Assembly: GCF_009857745.1 (NCBI RefSeq)
Contig: NZ_WWEN01000003.1
Span: 310,001 to 374,000, forward strand
DNA from: Thalassovita mangrovi
GTDB taxonomy: Bacteria; Pseudomonadota; Alphaproteobacteria; Rhodobacterales; Rhodobacteraceae
Length of the DNA stretch: 64,000 nt
Direction: 5' to 3'
Position numbers and translations under genes: made by a program. The notes under the pieces were generated by a model, which worked only from the letters and a program-made list of their open reading frames with translations, had not been told where the DNA came from and searched no databases. Below, one piece after another: positions 55,150-64,000 of this stretch. Position 1 is the stretch's first letter; each line of letters starts with the position of its first letter.

Positions 55150-56100
55150 TTAACCCGCTTTGGCCTGCAATAAAGCGGTTTCCATCATCATATGCACGCC
55201 CTTGTTGCCGTTGACCGTCTGGGTGACCCGCAGATCGCCGATCAGCGAACACAGCATATAGGCGTCTTCCCGGCTCAGCCCCGTGCGGTCCACGATCAGC
55301 GCGATCATGTCGCGCAGCGCCATTTCGGCGCAGCGGTCCAGGTCTTCGTGGATGCCCATGGTGATCAGATGCGTCGGCGTTTCGGCGCGGGGAAAGGCGA
55401 AATCCAGATCGTCCCGCACGGTCAGGCGGAACGTGCCCGACAGCGCGGTTTCGATCGCGGTGACGCAGACCTCGCCATCGCCCTGCACGCCGTGACCGTC
55501 GCCGCAGGAAAACAGCGCGCCTTCGGCGAAGACCGGCAGGTAAAGCGTGGTGCCCGCGACCAGTTCCTTGTTGTCGATATTGCCGCCATGGGCGCGCGGC
55601 TGGATCGTCGAAATCCGGCCCCAGTTCGGCGGCGGCGCCACGCCCATCACGCCGAAGAACGGCTTCAGCGGCAGCTCCAGCCCCCAGGACATCCGCCCGG
55701 TCATCGCCTCGGTGTCCAGCGGGATGATGACATTGCGGTAGGTCTGGAAATCGTCGGGTAAAGTCCCCGCCAGCGGCCTGATCATGTTCCAGCCCCAGTC
55801 CTGGCGCAGGGTTATGTCGAGGATATCGACCTGCAGAACATGCCCCGGTTTCGCCCCCTTCACCGCCACCGGCCCGGTCAGGATATGGCCGGGCACCTGC
55901 CGGTCGGATCGGGCGTGGATATCGAACAGCTCGGGCGGGATGTGGAAACCGGCATCCTTTGCCGGGATCTGCTCGGGGCCGCCCGACACGGTTTCGATGG
56001 TCACGATCTCGCCGCTGTCCACCTCGAGCGCCGGCTCCAGCGTGGCGTCGAAATAGCCCCAGGCGCAGGTTTCCGGGCTGGCTTTCAGAAGATGGGTCAT
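55150..56100 (-). CDS. acetamidase/formamidase family protein
   Basis: A 316-residue cytosolic FmdA/AmdA-family hydrolase that cleaves short amides to acid and ammonia. The conserved QPRAHGGNIDNKEL segment and the FSCGDGHGVQGDGEV region, which in the family hold the metal and active-site residues, are present. It lies between the amidase and the Gfo/Idh/MocA genes in one unit. Confidence 0.9.
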   Translation of the reverse strand: MTHLLKASPETCAWGYFDATLEPALEVDSGEIVTIETVSGGPEQIPAKDAGFHIPPELFDIHARSDRQVPGHILTGPVAVKGAKPGHVLQVDILDITLRQDWGWNMIRPLAGTLPDDFQTYRNVIIPLDTEAMTGRMSWGLELPLKPFFGVMGVAPPPNWGRISTIQPRAHGGNIDNKELVAGTTLYLPVFAEGALFSCGDGHGVQGDGEVCVTAIETALSGTFRLTVRDDLDFAFPRAETPTHLITMGIHEDLDRCAEMALRDMIALIVDRTGLSREDAYMLCSLIGDLRVTQTVNGNKGVHMMMETALLQAKAG

Positions 56101-56147
56101 GTTGAGGGCCTCAATTCATTTCAAACTTGATGTACGCCGCCAGCGGG

Positions 56148-57800
56148 TCAACCCGCAAGCGGCGGGCGTTCGGCGGCAACGCCCAGCTTCGCCTCCAACG
56201 CTTGGCCGAGGTTGAGGATCGTGCCTTCCTCGAACAGCCGCCCCCAGAGCGAAATGCCCTGCGGCACCCTGAAGCGTTCAGCGGTTTCATCGACGGTACC
56301 CGCCACCAGGTTCTTCGAGCCAAGCGCCGTGAGACCGCGCGATCCCAGCATGTCGAATCCCGCCCGCAGATGCAGGCAGGGATGGCCGGTGAAATTCGAC
56401 GCCACAAGCATCGGGCCGGTCGCATAGGGGCCGATCAGCGCGTCCACCTCGTCAAACAGCCCGTCCAGCGCCTGCATGACTAGGTAACGCAGCCGGTCCA
56501 GCTGCACGTGATCCACAGCCGACAGGAACCGGGCCTTGCGGAAACTGTTGGGCCAGGCCGCTTCGTCCTGCCGGGTCAGGGTATCGTCCTGACCGGTCAG
56601 CGTCAGGTCCTCGAAGGCGGCGGCGGCTTCGGCGAAAAGCGTGTTCATCAACGACCCATAGGGCAGATCGGGCAGCGACACCTCGACCACCTCGATCCCC
56701 AGATCGCGGGCGGCGGCAAGGGCGGCATGATCCACCTCTGTCGCGCCGTCGCCGAAGGCTTCGGGCAGGTAACCCAGCTTCAGCCCCTCGATCCCCTTGG
56801 CGGCATCGAAGGCGAAGGGCGCTTTGATCGTGCCGCGGTCGGCCATGTCGGCGCCGTTCAGCGCGTCCAGCACCAGCGCGGTGTCCGTCACGCCCCGGCA
56901 GATCGGCCCGACTTTGTCGAGCGACCAGCACAGGGTCATGCCGCCCGCCCGGCTGACCCGGCCGAAGGTCGGGCGCAGCCCGGTAGTGCCGCAGCGCTGG
57001 CTGGGCGAGGTGATCGAGCCCAGCGTTTCGGTCCCGATGGCGAATGCGCACAGCCCCGCCGCCGTGGCCGAGGCCGATCCGGCGCTCGACCCCGACGATC
57101 CTTCCCCGGTGTTCCACGGATTGCGGGTGCGCCCGCCATACCAGATATCGCCATAGGCCAGCGCGCCGAGCGTCGTCTTGCCCAGCAGCACCGCGCCCGC
57201 GTCGCGCAGCAGGGTCACGATGCGCGCATCGCTGTCCGGCACCCGCGATTGATAGGGTTCGGCGCCCCAACCGGTCACAACATCCTTGGTATCGAACAGG
57301 TCCTTCACGCCGTAGGGAATGCCATGCAGCGGGCCCAGCGACTTGCCTTCAGCGGTCAGTGCATCCATCGCGTCGGCTTGGGCCAGCGCGATCTCGGGGG
57401 TCACCGTGGCGAAGCAGAAAAGAGTCGGGTTAAGGCGTTCGATCCGGGCGAGGTAAATCTCGGTCAACCGGCGGCTGGTCAGCGTGCCGGAGGCGATCCA
57501 CGCGCCCAGTTCGGGCAGGGAAGCAAAGGCGATGTCTTCGTCGCTGTCCGGCAGCGGCATATCGGGGCGTTCGACGCTGACCCCGTCGGCGGTCGACATT
57601 TCGAACCCCGGCAGCCGGGGATCGAAGCGCAGCGCCATCGGGGTGTGATTGCCCAGCTCGACCTTGCGCAGCTCTTCCGCCAGTTCGATCTGCCCGTCGA
57701 GATTGCCGATCATCTGCGCCCGTTCACGCGCGCTGTAGGCGATCCCCAGCAGCCGTTCGGCGGCTTCGATATCCGCTTCAGTAATGGTGCGGTTTTCCAT
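56148..57800 (-). CDS. amidase signature family hydrolase
   Basis: The 550-residue enzyme has the Ser-cisSer-Lys triad of the amidase signature family: Lys166 (YGVKDLFDT), cis-Ser in SGSSAGSAS near residue 238 and nucleophile Ser262 (GTETLGSI). It lacks a signal peptide. The second glycine of the GGSI motif is Leu, a small change. ATG at 57800 has AAGGGGG upstream. It follows the oligopeptide-type ABC operon after a terminator, and probably hydrolyses an imported amide. Confidence 0.92.
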   Translation of the reverse strand: MENRTITEADIEAAERLLGIAYSARERAQMIGNLDGQIELAEELRKVELGNHTPMALRFDPRLPGFEMSTADGVSVERPDMPLPDSDEDIAFASLPELGAWIASGTLTSRRLTEIYLARIERLNPTLFCFATVTPEIALAQADAMDALTAEGKSLGPLHGIPYGVKDLFDTKDVVTGWGAEPYQSRVPDSDARIVTLLRDAGAVLLGKTTLGALAYGDIWYGGRTRNPWNTGEGSSGSSAGSASATAAGLCAFAIGTETLGSITSPSQRCGTTGLRPTFGRVSRAGGMTLCWSLDKVGPICRGVTDTALVLDALNGADMADRGTIKAPFAFDAAKGIEGLKLGYLPEAFGDGATEVDHAALAAARDLGIEVVEVSLPDLPYGSLMNTLFAEAAAAFEDLTLTGQDDTLTRQDEAAWPNSFRKARFLSAVDHVQLDRLRYLVMQALDGLFDEVDALIGPYATGPMLVASNFTGHPCLHLRAGFDMLGSRGLTALGSKNLVAGTVDETAERFRVPQGISLWGRLFEEGTILNLGQALEAKLGVAAERPPLAG

Positions 57801-57865
57801 GACGTCCCCCTTGGGCAAACGCGATTCAACAGGCGGCAGAAGCCGCCGAAGTCGAAGATGTGAAA

Positions 57866-57896
57866 GGAAAAAGGCGGCGGGGAAATCCCGCCGCCC
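57866..57896 (-). terminator. rho-independent terminator after the oligopeptide ABC operon
   Basis: A nine-pair GC stem (57873-57881 with 57887-57895) is followed on the minus strand by TTTTTCCTTT. It lies just after the dppC-type stop and upstream of the amidase gene. Confidence 0.85.
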
Positions 57897-57901
57897 TGAT
57901 A

Positions 57902-58780
57902 TCAGCCGTCGATCGCCTGGCGCACGTCCAGCGCGTCGCGCAGCCAGTCGCCGACGAAGTTGATCGCCAGCACCACCAGCATGATCGCCAGCCCCGGGAA
58001 CACGCCCAACCACCACGCCTGGGTGATGAAGCCGCGCCCGTCGGCCAGGATCAGCCCCCAGGTCGGCGTATAGGCATCGACGCCCAGGCCGAGGAAGGAC
58101 AGGCTCGCCTCGCCCAGGATGGCGTAGGACACGCTGACCGTGGCCTGCACGATGATCGGCGCCACCGCGTTGGGCAGGATGTGAATGAACAGCGTCCGTG
58201 CCTTGGAAAAGCCCAGCGTGCGCGCGGCGTCGACATATTGTTCCTCGCGCAGCGTCAGGGTCATCGACCGGGCGACCCGGGCGAAGTCATCGACGAAGGC
58301 CAGCGACAGCGCGACGATCACGTTCAGAAGACCGGTGCCGAAGACGGCGACCAGGTAGACCGCGATGATGAAGTTCGGGAAGGCCCATTGCAGGTCGATA
58401 TAGCGCATGATCACGAAATCGAGCCACCCGCCGAAATAGCCCGCGACCAGCCCCAGCACGATCCCGATCACCAGGGCAATGGCGACGGTGGACACGCCGA
58501 TGAACAGCGACACGCGGGTGCCGTGCAGGATACGGCTCAGCAGGTCGCGGCCCAGGTCGTCGGTGCCCAAGGGATGGGTCCAGGACAGGCCCGACATCAT
58601 GTCCAGCGTCATATCGTTCGGGTCGAACGGCGACAGCAGCGGCGCGAAGATGGCGCCGAGCACGAACAGCAGCAGCACCAGCAGACCGGCCTGCGCCTTG
58701 CGGTCCTGTACCAGCGTGGCGTGGAACCGCGACCGGCGCTTGGCCGGCGCCATTTCGAGGGCTTGAGTAGTATCGACCAT
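57902..58780 (-). CDS. ABC transporter permease, DppC/OppC type
   Basis: The 292-residue membrane protein has a cytoplasmic N-terminus followed by a long periplasmic loop and five more segments. The EAA-like DAARTLGFSKARTLFIHILPN loop is present. It is the last gene of the transporter unit and overlaps the DppB-type stop by one base. Confidence 0.93.
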   Translation of the reverse strand: MVDTTQALEMAPAKRRSRFHATLVQDRKAQAGLLVLLLFVLGAIFAPLLSPFDPNDMTLDMMSGLSWTHPLGTDDLGRDLLSRILHGTRVSLFIGVSTVAIALVIGIVLGLVAGYFGGWLDFVIMRYIDLQWAFPNFIIAVYLVAVFGTGLLNVIVALSLAFVDDFARVARSMTLTLREEQYVDAARTLGFSKARTLFIHILPNAVAPIIVQATVSVSYAILGEASLSFLGLGVDAYTPTWGLILADGRGFITQAWWLGVFPGLAIMLVVLAINFVGDWLRDALDVRQAIDG

Positions 58781-59727
58781 CAGTTCAACCGGATTCTGGG
58801 GTCGATCACGCCATAGAGCAGATCGACGATTAAGTTGGAGAAGACAAAGATCGCGGAGACCACCAGAACGGCGCCCTGCACCACCGGGTAGTCGCGGTTC
58901 AGAATGCCTTCGATCAGCACCCGCCCCAGCCCCTTGATGGCAAAGACGTTTTCAACCACGACCGCGCCCGAAATCAGCAGCGCGAAGGCGATCCCGATCA
59001 CGGTGATCACCGGGATCATCGCATTGGGCAGCGCATGGCCGAACATCACCATCCAGGGCGTCAGCCCCTTGGCGCGCGCGGTGCGCATGTAATCGGCCTT
59101 CAGCACTTCCAGCAGCGACGACCGGATCATCCGCGCGATGATCGCCGAAAAGGCGGTGCCGATGGCGATCGACGGCAGGATCAGGTGGCTGAACCACGGC
59201 CAGAACCCTTCGGCCAGCGGCACGTAGCCGATGGCGGGCAGCCATTGCAGATTGGCGGCGAAGACGATGATCAGCAGGATCGCCAGCCAGAAATCCGGCA
59301 TCGACAACCCGAGGAAAGCCAGCAGCGACACCGTCGTATCGGTGGCCGAATTGCGCCGGGTCGCCGACAGGATACCGGCCGGGAGAGCGATGACCAGCGC
59401 CACGACGAAGGCGATCAGCGACAGCGACAAGGTGCGCGGGATCGCTTCGGACAACACGCTGGTGACCGCGACGCGGCTGCCATAGATCGAATTGCCCAGG
59501 TCGCCCTGCAGCATGTTCTGAATCCAGATTCCGTATTGCACGAACAGCGACCGGTCGAGACCGAGGCTGCGCTTCATCGCCTCGATTTCATCGGGGCCGC
59601 CGGCATCGGCCAGCATCGCGGCAATCGGATCCCCCGGTACGAAACGCAGCATGAAAAAGACCAGAGTCGCCACCGCCCACATGACGATGACGGACCCGAT
59701 CAATCTGCGAAGCATGTAGCTTGCCAC
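58780..59727 (-). CDS. ABC transporter permease, DppB/OppB type
   Basis: A 315-residue permease with six predicted segments and EAA-type loop RTARAKGLTPWMVMFGHALPN. It starts with GTG at 59727, eight bases after AAGGA; an internal ATG is at 59715. Confidence 0.93.
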   Translation of the reverse strand: MASYMLRRLIGSVIVMWAVATLVFFMLRFVPGDPIAAMLADAGGPDEIEAMKRSLGLDRSLFVQYGIWIQNMLQGDLGNSIYGSRVAVTSVLSEAIPRTLSLSLIAFVVALVIALPAGILSATRRNSATDTTVSLLAFLGLSMPDFWLAILLIIVFAANLQWLPAIGYVPLAEGFWPWFSHLILPSIAIGTAFSAIIARMIRSSLLEVLKADYMRTARAKGLTPWMVMFGHALPNAMIPVITVIGIAFALLISGAVVVENVFAIKGLGRVLIEGILNRDYPVVQGAVLVVSAIFVFSNLIVDLLYGVIDPRIRLN

Positions 59728-59796
59728 TGGAGCAGTCCTTTCAAAAGAGGGCCTGCCGGGGCGGGTTCAAACCGCCCCGGCAGGATTGGTTTAGCC

Positions 59797-61569
59797 TTAG
59801 CCCAGCGTCACGCGGTCAAGGTCGTGCAGGCCGGGAATCCGGCTTTCGGCCGGGTAGTTCACCGACTTGTGGCGCACCTGAACGTCGACGGGGTGATACA
59901 GGAAGCCGCAGGCCACCCGGTCCGAGGTGATCTGGTTGGCCTTCTGCACCAGTTCCTTGCGCTTCTCGAGATCGGCGGTCACCGACTGTTCGTCGATCAG
60001 CGCGTCGGCCTCGGCGTTGCTGAAGTAACCGAAGGCGTATTTTGCGGTGTCGCGAGTACTGCCGTTGAACTTCGACGTGGTTTTCATCCAATCGACGACA
60101 CCGTCATCGGGATCATAGTCGCCACCCGAACCGCCAAGGCGCATGTCGTATTCGCAGTTGTTGAAGTCCTGGATACCGACCGAGAATTCCTTGGGAACGA
60201 CCTTGATCGTGATGCCCAGGACCTGCTTGAAGATATTGGCCAGCACCAGACCGTTACGCTTCTGCGACGGGGTGGTGATCAGTTCCAGTTCCGGGAAACC
60301 CTTGCCGCCCGGGAAACCGGCATCGGCAAACAGCTTGCGGGCGCCTTCGGGGTCAAAGGCCTGCATGGATTTGTCCGCGATGCCTTCGTCATAGTAGAAC
60401 GCCATTGCCGGGTTGATGGTGCCATAGCCCGGTTCGGCATAACCGAAATGCGCCTGTTTGACATAGGTTTCGCGGTCCAGCGCCTTGGCCAGCGCCAGGC
60501 GGACCATGAAGCCCTTGTCCTTCATCAGCTCTTCCATCGGCTTGTCGAAGTCGGTGACCTTCATCGGTTCGCGCCACGGGTTCATCCAGACCGACTGGAA
60601 GCCCGGTGCCGCTTTGATGTCGACGATCAGGTCGGAATTGGACTTGAACCGGTCGATCAGCTGAGCCGCCAGCGGGTTGCCGCCGATATACTGGATGTCG
60701 CCCGCTTCCATCGCGGCCGCCAGCGGTTCGACGCCGTCGATCGGCTTGATGACCACCTTGTCCAGCTTGGGACGCTCGGGATCGTAGTAGTCGGCGAATT
60801 TTTCCAGCACGACACCCTGACCCAGGACGTGTTCGACCACCTTGAACGGACCGGTGCCGACCGGGGTCAGGCCGTACTGGGCGTCACCCATGGATTCCAG
60901 CGCGCCCTTGCAAACGATGGTCATGGCGCGGCCCGAGGCACGTTCCAGCGTCTTGGTCAGGAACGAAGCCTGCGGCTTCTTCAGGGTGAATTTCACCTCG
61001 TAATCGCCCAGCTTTTCGAGGCTGGCGACATTGCCCAGAACCTTGTAGTGGATCGAGATATCCGGGTTCGACGAACGCTCGAAGGTATAGAGAACGTCAT
61101 CGGCGGTGAACGCGTCGCCATTGTGGAAGGTCACGCCTTCGCGCAGCTTGAAGGTATATACCAGGCCGTCATCCGACACGGTCCAGGTTTCGGCCAGGTC
61201 GCCCTGCGCGACCAGGTTCGAATCGATATGCATCAGCCCCGACAGCACGTTCGAGGTGACCTGGAACTGCAGAACCTGACCGATCTTGGCCGGGTCCAGG
61301 GTCTGAATTTCGGCCACGCCGGCCCAGCCGCAGGTCAGGGTACCGCCCGGTGCGCCCGACGCGCGCGCCATGCCCGAGAAACCGGGCGTCAGATGCGCAG
61401 CGGTCAGGGCGCCACCCGCCGCCAGCAGGCGCAGGGTGGTGCGGCGCGACAGTTTGGGCCCCGACAGGTCCTTGCCGGTCAGGCCCACCATCGGGTCCTT
61501 GGGATCGAAGTCGTGGGCGTCATCCCACATCTTTCGCATTTTCTTGCTGAAGCTTTTGGTATCAGTCAT
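59797..61569 (-). CDS. ABC transporter substrate-binding protein, DppA/OppA type, Tat signal
   Basis: A 590-residue family-5 extracytoplasmic binding protein. The twin-arginine motif SRRTTLRLL begins at residue 41 after an unusually long hydrophilic N-terminus. The mature domain has the CDTWAE-type WTVSDDGLVYTFKLREGVTFHNGD and PVGTGPFKV motifs. Family ligands are peptides, nickel, opines or glycosides. Confidence 0.93.
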   Translation of the reverse strand: MTDTKSFSKKMRKMWDDAHDFDPKDPMVGLTGKDLSGPKLSRRTTLRLLAAGGALTAAHLTPGFSGMARASGAPGGTLTCGWAGVAEIQTLDPAKIGQVLQFQVTSNVLSGLMHIDSNLVAQGDLAETWTVSDDGLVYTFKLREGVTFHNGDAFTADDVLYTFERSSNPDISIHYKVLGNVASLEKLGDYEVKFTLKKPQASFLTKTLERASGRAMTIVCKGALESMGDAQYGLTPVGTGPFKVVEHVLGQGVVLEKFADYYDPERPKLDKVVIKPIDGVEPLAAAMEAGDIQYIGGNPLAAQLIDRFKSNSDLIVDIKAAPGFQSVWMNPWREPMKVTDFDKPMEELMKDKGFMVRLALAKALDRETYVKQAHFGYAEPGYGTINPAMAFYYDEGIADKSMQAFDPEGARKLFADAGFPGGKGFPELELITTPSQKRNGLVLANIFKQVLGITIKVVPKEFSVGIQDFNNCEYDMRLGGSGGDYDPDDGVVDWMKTTSKFNGSTRDTAKYAFGYFSNAEADALIDEQSVTADLEKRKELVQKANQITSDRVACGFLYHPVDVQVRHKSVNYPAESRIPGLHDLDRVTLG

Positions 61570-61608
61570 TTTCTACTTCCCTGTTGTTGTTACTGAATGA
61601 GTGGAAAT

Positions 61609-62607
61609 TCAGGCACTCGGAACGGTTATGCCGGTTTCCCAGCAGGCGGCGAGGTGACCCGGTTCGACCGGATCGAGAGGCGGTACTTCGCTGCGGCAGC
61701 GATCTGTCACGAGCGGGCAGCGCGGGTGGAAAAAACATCCGGACGGCGGGTTGGCGGGGCTGGGCACCTCGCCTTCGAGCGGCACGATTTCGCGGCCCTG
61801 CTCGTAATCCGGATCGGGATTGGGCACGGCGTCGATCAATGCCTGGGTGTAGGGATGGCGCGGCTTGGCGAACAACGGATCGGACGGTGCAGCTTCCGCC
61901 ATCCGGCCCAGATACATCACCCCGACCTGATCGCAGATATGGCGCACCACCGACAGGTCGTGACCGATGAACAGGTAGGTCAGGCCCAGTTCCTTCTGCA
62001 GGTCTTCCAGCAGGTTGATAATCTGCGCCTGGATCGACACGTCGAGCGCCGACACCGCTTCGTCGCAGACGATCAGTTCCGGGTTCATCGCCAGCGCCCG
62101 GGCGATGCCGACGCGCTGGCGCTGACCGCCCGACATTTCATGCGGGTAAAGATCGGCGAAGCGCGCGGGCAGGCCGCAGATATCCAGCAGGCGGGTGACC
62201 TCGGCCTTGATTTCGCTTTCCGGCTTGAGGCGATGAACCCGCAGCGGTTCGGAAATGATCCGCCCGGTGCTCATCCGCGGATTGAGCGACGAAAACGGGT
62301 CCTGGAACACCGCCTGAACGCGGCTGCGGAATTTCTTCAGCGCCGGGGCGTCCATCTTGGCGATATCCTGACCATCGAAGCGGATGGTGCCGGCGCTGGC
62401 TTCGACCAGCTGCAGCACCGCGCGGGCCACGGTGGTCTTGCCACAGCCGGATTCGCCGACCAGCCCGAAGGAGGTGCCGCGCGGGATCTTGAACGACACC
62501 CCGTTGACCGCCCGGACGACGCCGACGGTGCGCTGCATCAGACCCTTTTTGATCGCGAAATTGACTTCGAGGTTTTCGACCTCGAGCAATGGCGTTGCGC
62601 TGCTCAT
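61609..62607 (-). CDS. ABC transporter ATP-binding protein, DppF/OppF type
   Basis: A 332-residue ATPase with Walker A GESGCGKTT, signature MSGGQRQRVGIARAL, and Walker B LIVCDEAVSALD. The C-terminal oligopeptide-type zinc-finger-like region contains CFFHPRCP. It begins by overlap with the DppD-type gene. Confidence 0.93.
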   Translation of the reverse strand: MSSATPLLEVENLEVNFAIKKGLMQRTVGVVRAVNGVSFKIPRGTSFGLVGESGCGKTTVARAVLQLVEASAGTIRFDGQDIAKMDAPALKKFRSRVQAVFQDPFSSLNPRMSTGRIISEPLRVHRLKPESEIKAEVTRLLDICGLPARFADLYPHEMSGGQRQRVGIARALAMNPELIVCDEAVSALDVSIQAQIINLLEDLQKELGLTYLFIGHDLSVVRHICDQVGVMYLGRMAEAAPSDPLFAKPRHPYTQALIDAVPNPDPDYEQGREIVPLEGEVPSPANPPSGCFFHPRCPLVTDRCRSEVPPLDPVEPGHLAACWETGITVPSA

Positions 62608-63596
62608 GCCACGGCCCCTTCTTCTTTGGATGCGTCCGCGCCGGCATTCCAGCAGGCGACCTCGTGACCGTCGGTCATGGAAAAATCGGGAACCTTTTGT
62701 GCGCAGATTTCGGTCGCCATCGGGCAACGCGGGTGGAACCGGCAACCGGTCAGTTCGACCGTCGCATCCGGCGGCGCCCCCGGGATCGGGCGCAGCGGCG
62801 TATCGCGCGGCAGGTCAAGACGCGGCACCGAGGCCAGCAGCCCCCGGGTATAAGGGTGCTGCGGATCGCGATAGAGCTGCCGCGCGGATGCGCGTTCGAC
62901 CACCCGACCGCCATACATCACCGCCACGTTCTGCGCATAGCGCGCCACGATGCCGAGGTTATGGGTGATCAGCACCATCCCGATACCGTGATCGCGGCAC
63001 AGGCGCGAAGTCAGGGCGAGAATCTGCGCCTGGATCGTCACGTCCAGCGCCGTGGTGGGTTCGTCCGCCAGGATCAGGTCGGGTTCGCAGGACAGGGCGA
63101 TGGCGATCATCACCCTCTGCCGCATGCCGCCCGACAACTGGTGCGGATATTGGTTCAGCCGCCGCTCGGGATCGGAAATCCCGACCTCGGCCAGCAATTC
63201 CAACGCGCGGGCCCGGGCCGCCTGGCGGTTTAGCCTCAATTTTAGGCGCATTCCCTCGATCAGCTGGTGCTCGATCGACCGAACCGGGTTCAAAGAGGTC
63301 ATCGGTTCCTGGAAAATCATAGCGATCTTGCTGCCGCGAAGCGCGTTGCGCTCTTGCGGCGGAAGGGCGGTCAGATCGGTGCCGTCGTACAGGATCTTGC
63401 CGCTGGCAACAGACAGGCCTTCGCCCAGAAGATCCATCACAGCCAGGGCGGTCAGGGATTTTCCGGACCCGGATTCTCCAACCACCGCAAGGGTTTCTCC
63501 GCGATCCACAGAAAAATGCGCATCATGCACCAGACGGCAAGTTCCGCCGTCACGTGCCACGTCAATCGCCAGGTTTTCAACGCGAAGAAGCGTCAT
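62604..63596 (-). CDS. ABC transporter ATP-binding protein, DppD/OppD type
   Basis: A 330-residue ATPase, first gene of the operon. Walker A GESGSGKS, signature LSGGMRQRVMIAIAL, Walker B LILADEPTTALD and C-terminal CRFHPRCP are visible. ATG at 63596 was chosen; upstream extension to 63701 crosses the promoter. It diverges from the GntR gene at 63682. Confidence 0.93.
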   Translation of the reverse strand: MTLLRVENLAIDVARDGGTCRLVHDAHFSVDRGETLAVVGESGSGKSLTALAVMDLLGEGLSVASGKILYDGTDLTALPPQERNALRGSKIAMIFQEPMTSLNPVRSIEHQLIEGMRLKLRLNRQAARARALELLAEVGISDPERRLNQYPHQLSGGMRQRVMIAIALSCEPDLILADEPTTALDVTIQAQILALTSRLCRDHGIGMVLITHNLGIVARYAQNVAVMYGGRVVERASARQLYRDPQHPYTRGLLASVPRLDLPRDTPLRPIPGAPPDATVELTGCRFHPRCPMATEICAQKVPDFSMTDGHEVACWNAGADASKEEGAVA

Positions 63597-63619
63597 TTTC
63601 TTGCTACTTTCCGTTAGGT

Positions 63620-63638
63620 TTGTCTGGACATCAGACAA
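63620..63638. promoter_or_regulatory. TTGTCTG-N5-CAGACAA inverted repeat, GntR operator candidate
   Basis: Seven-base arms at 63620-63626 and 63632-63638 with a GACAT spacer lie between the divergent DppD-type and GntR genes. The outer TTGT/ACAA is the GntR/FadR type. TATCA and TGATA arms further right (63642-63661 region) may add a second, weaker site. Confidence 0.6.
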
Positions 63639-63681
63639 CATTATCATTATCGATATTGATACTAGAAGTGAGAAAATTTGA

Positions 63682-64000
63682 ATGTCAATACCTGTAGCCA
63701 CCTCTCTCGATGAACTGATGAACGATCTGCCGAAAGTGGGCGGAAAAAAGTCAGATCTGGTTTACGCCGCATTGAAGAAGGCGATTTTGTTCCGGCTTTG
63801 CCCGCCGGATTCGCAGTTATTGGAAACCGAACTGGCCGGGCGGTTCGGCTGCAGCCAGGGCACGATTCGCGAAGCCCTGCTGCGGCTTGACGACGACGGA
63901 TTGGTGCGGCGCTCAGGCTATCGCGGCACCCGGGTCACCGAAACCAGCCCCGAAGAAGCGGTCGAGATGGTGCGCATCCGCCTGTCCATCGAACGCGGTG
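63682..64000 (+). CDS. GntR family regulator, partial at window end
   Basis: 106 codons of a GntR regulator are present from ATG 63682 to the last base. The winged helix-turn-helix reads LLETELAGRFGCSQGTIREAL, then DDGLVRRSGYRGTRV. The start of an FCD-type domain (EEAVEMVRIRLSIERG) follows. It is divergent from the oligopeptide-type ABC operon and probably controls it. Confidence 0.9.
   Translation, partial: MSIPVATSLDELMNDLPKVGGKKSDLVYAALKKAILFRLCPPDSQLLETELAGRFGCSQGTIREALLRLDDDGLVRRSGYRGTRVTETSPEEAVEMVRIRLSIERG

Noticed and set aside
59035-61596. Plus-strand open frame of 853 codons across the permease and binding-protein genes
   Set aside because: It runs opposite to two well-supported ABC genes and has only low-complexity His/Arg/Gln-rich sequence.
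1-64000. Mobile elements, prophage, toxin-antitoxin or CRISPR-type arrays
   Set aside because: No transposase, integrase, terminal repeats, regularly spaced repeats or phage genes were found; repeats seen are short operator-like motifs.

Overview
The window looks like one contiguous piece of chromosome from a GC-rich alphaproteobacterium, most likely a marine Rhodobacteraceae (Roseobacter-type). The reasons are the codon use, the gltD-gltB order, a tRNA-Leu beside uppP and an NDUFA9-like gene, many ABC and TRAP uptake systems, and a full Tad (Flp) pilus locus. Genus-level placement is not possible from the sequence alone. No insertion sequence, prophage, CRISPR array or rRNA gene was found.

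Region by region. (1) 1-10.5 kb is housekeeping: a glutathione transferase, the monofunctional transglycosylase mtgA, a small cysteine-containing protein, glutamate synthase gltD-gltB, undecaprenyl-diphosphatase uppP, an NDUFA9-like SDR protein and tRNA-Leu(CAG). (2) 10.6-21 kb is a catabolic island. A LuxR-type regulator diverges from a polyamine-type ABC transporter (ATPase, two permeases, binding protein). The transporter is followed by a nitrilase-family amidase, a class III aminotransferase, a flavin monooxygenase-like protein, a Rid-family protein, a DUF1028 protein and an ArgE-like M20 deacylase. (3) 21.1-28.1 kb holds a LysR regulator, a second polyamine-type ABC transporter, a polysaccharide-deacetylase-fold protein and a CodA-like amidohydrolase. 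(4) 28.4-32.7 kb is a DctPQM TRAP transporter followed by a second ArgE-like enzyme. (5) 33.4-47.6 kb is the Tad pilus locus: flp, cpaB, cpaC, a small lipoprotein, two TadE-like pseudopilins, cpaE, an embedded L,D-transpeptidase, cpaF, tadB, tadC, a second AAA ATPase, tadD, the prepilin peptidase cpaA and a TadG-like protein. (6) 47.9-53.9 kb is a second TRAP transporter (TakP-like binding protein) with a gamma-glutamyltransferase-family enzyme, a TauE/SafE exporter and a GntR/FCD regulator. (7) 54.2-64 kb is a minus-strand dipeptide/oligopeptide-type ABC operon with an amidase, an acetamidase/formamidase-family protein and a Gfo/Idh/MocA oxidoreductase, diverging from a GntR regulator cut by the window end.

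The general theme is scavenging of organic nitrogen. Four uptake systems each sit beside hydrolases that cut C-N bonds and beside their own regulator. The likely substrates are amines, amides, N-acyl amino acids and ureido or pyrimidine-like compounds. GltBD would assimilate the ammonium released. Exact substrates cannot be read from the sequence.

The most useful leads are listed here. Four GGGGGTAT half-sites form a probable LuxR operator that also overlaps the regulator's ribosome binding site. A 29-bp palindrome lies between gltD and uppP. A Rid protein lacks the catalytic arginine. A CodA homologue carries Cys at the Asp314 position. An L,D-transpeptidase and a second ATPase are built into the Tad operon. 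GntR-type palindromes precede the TRAP-GGT and oligopeptide operons.
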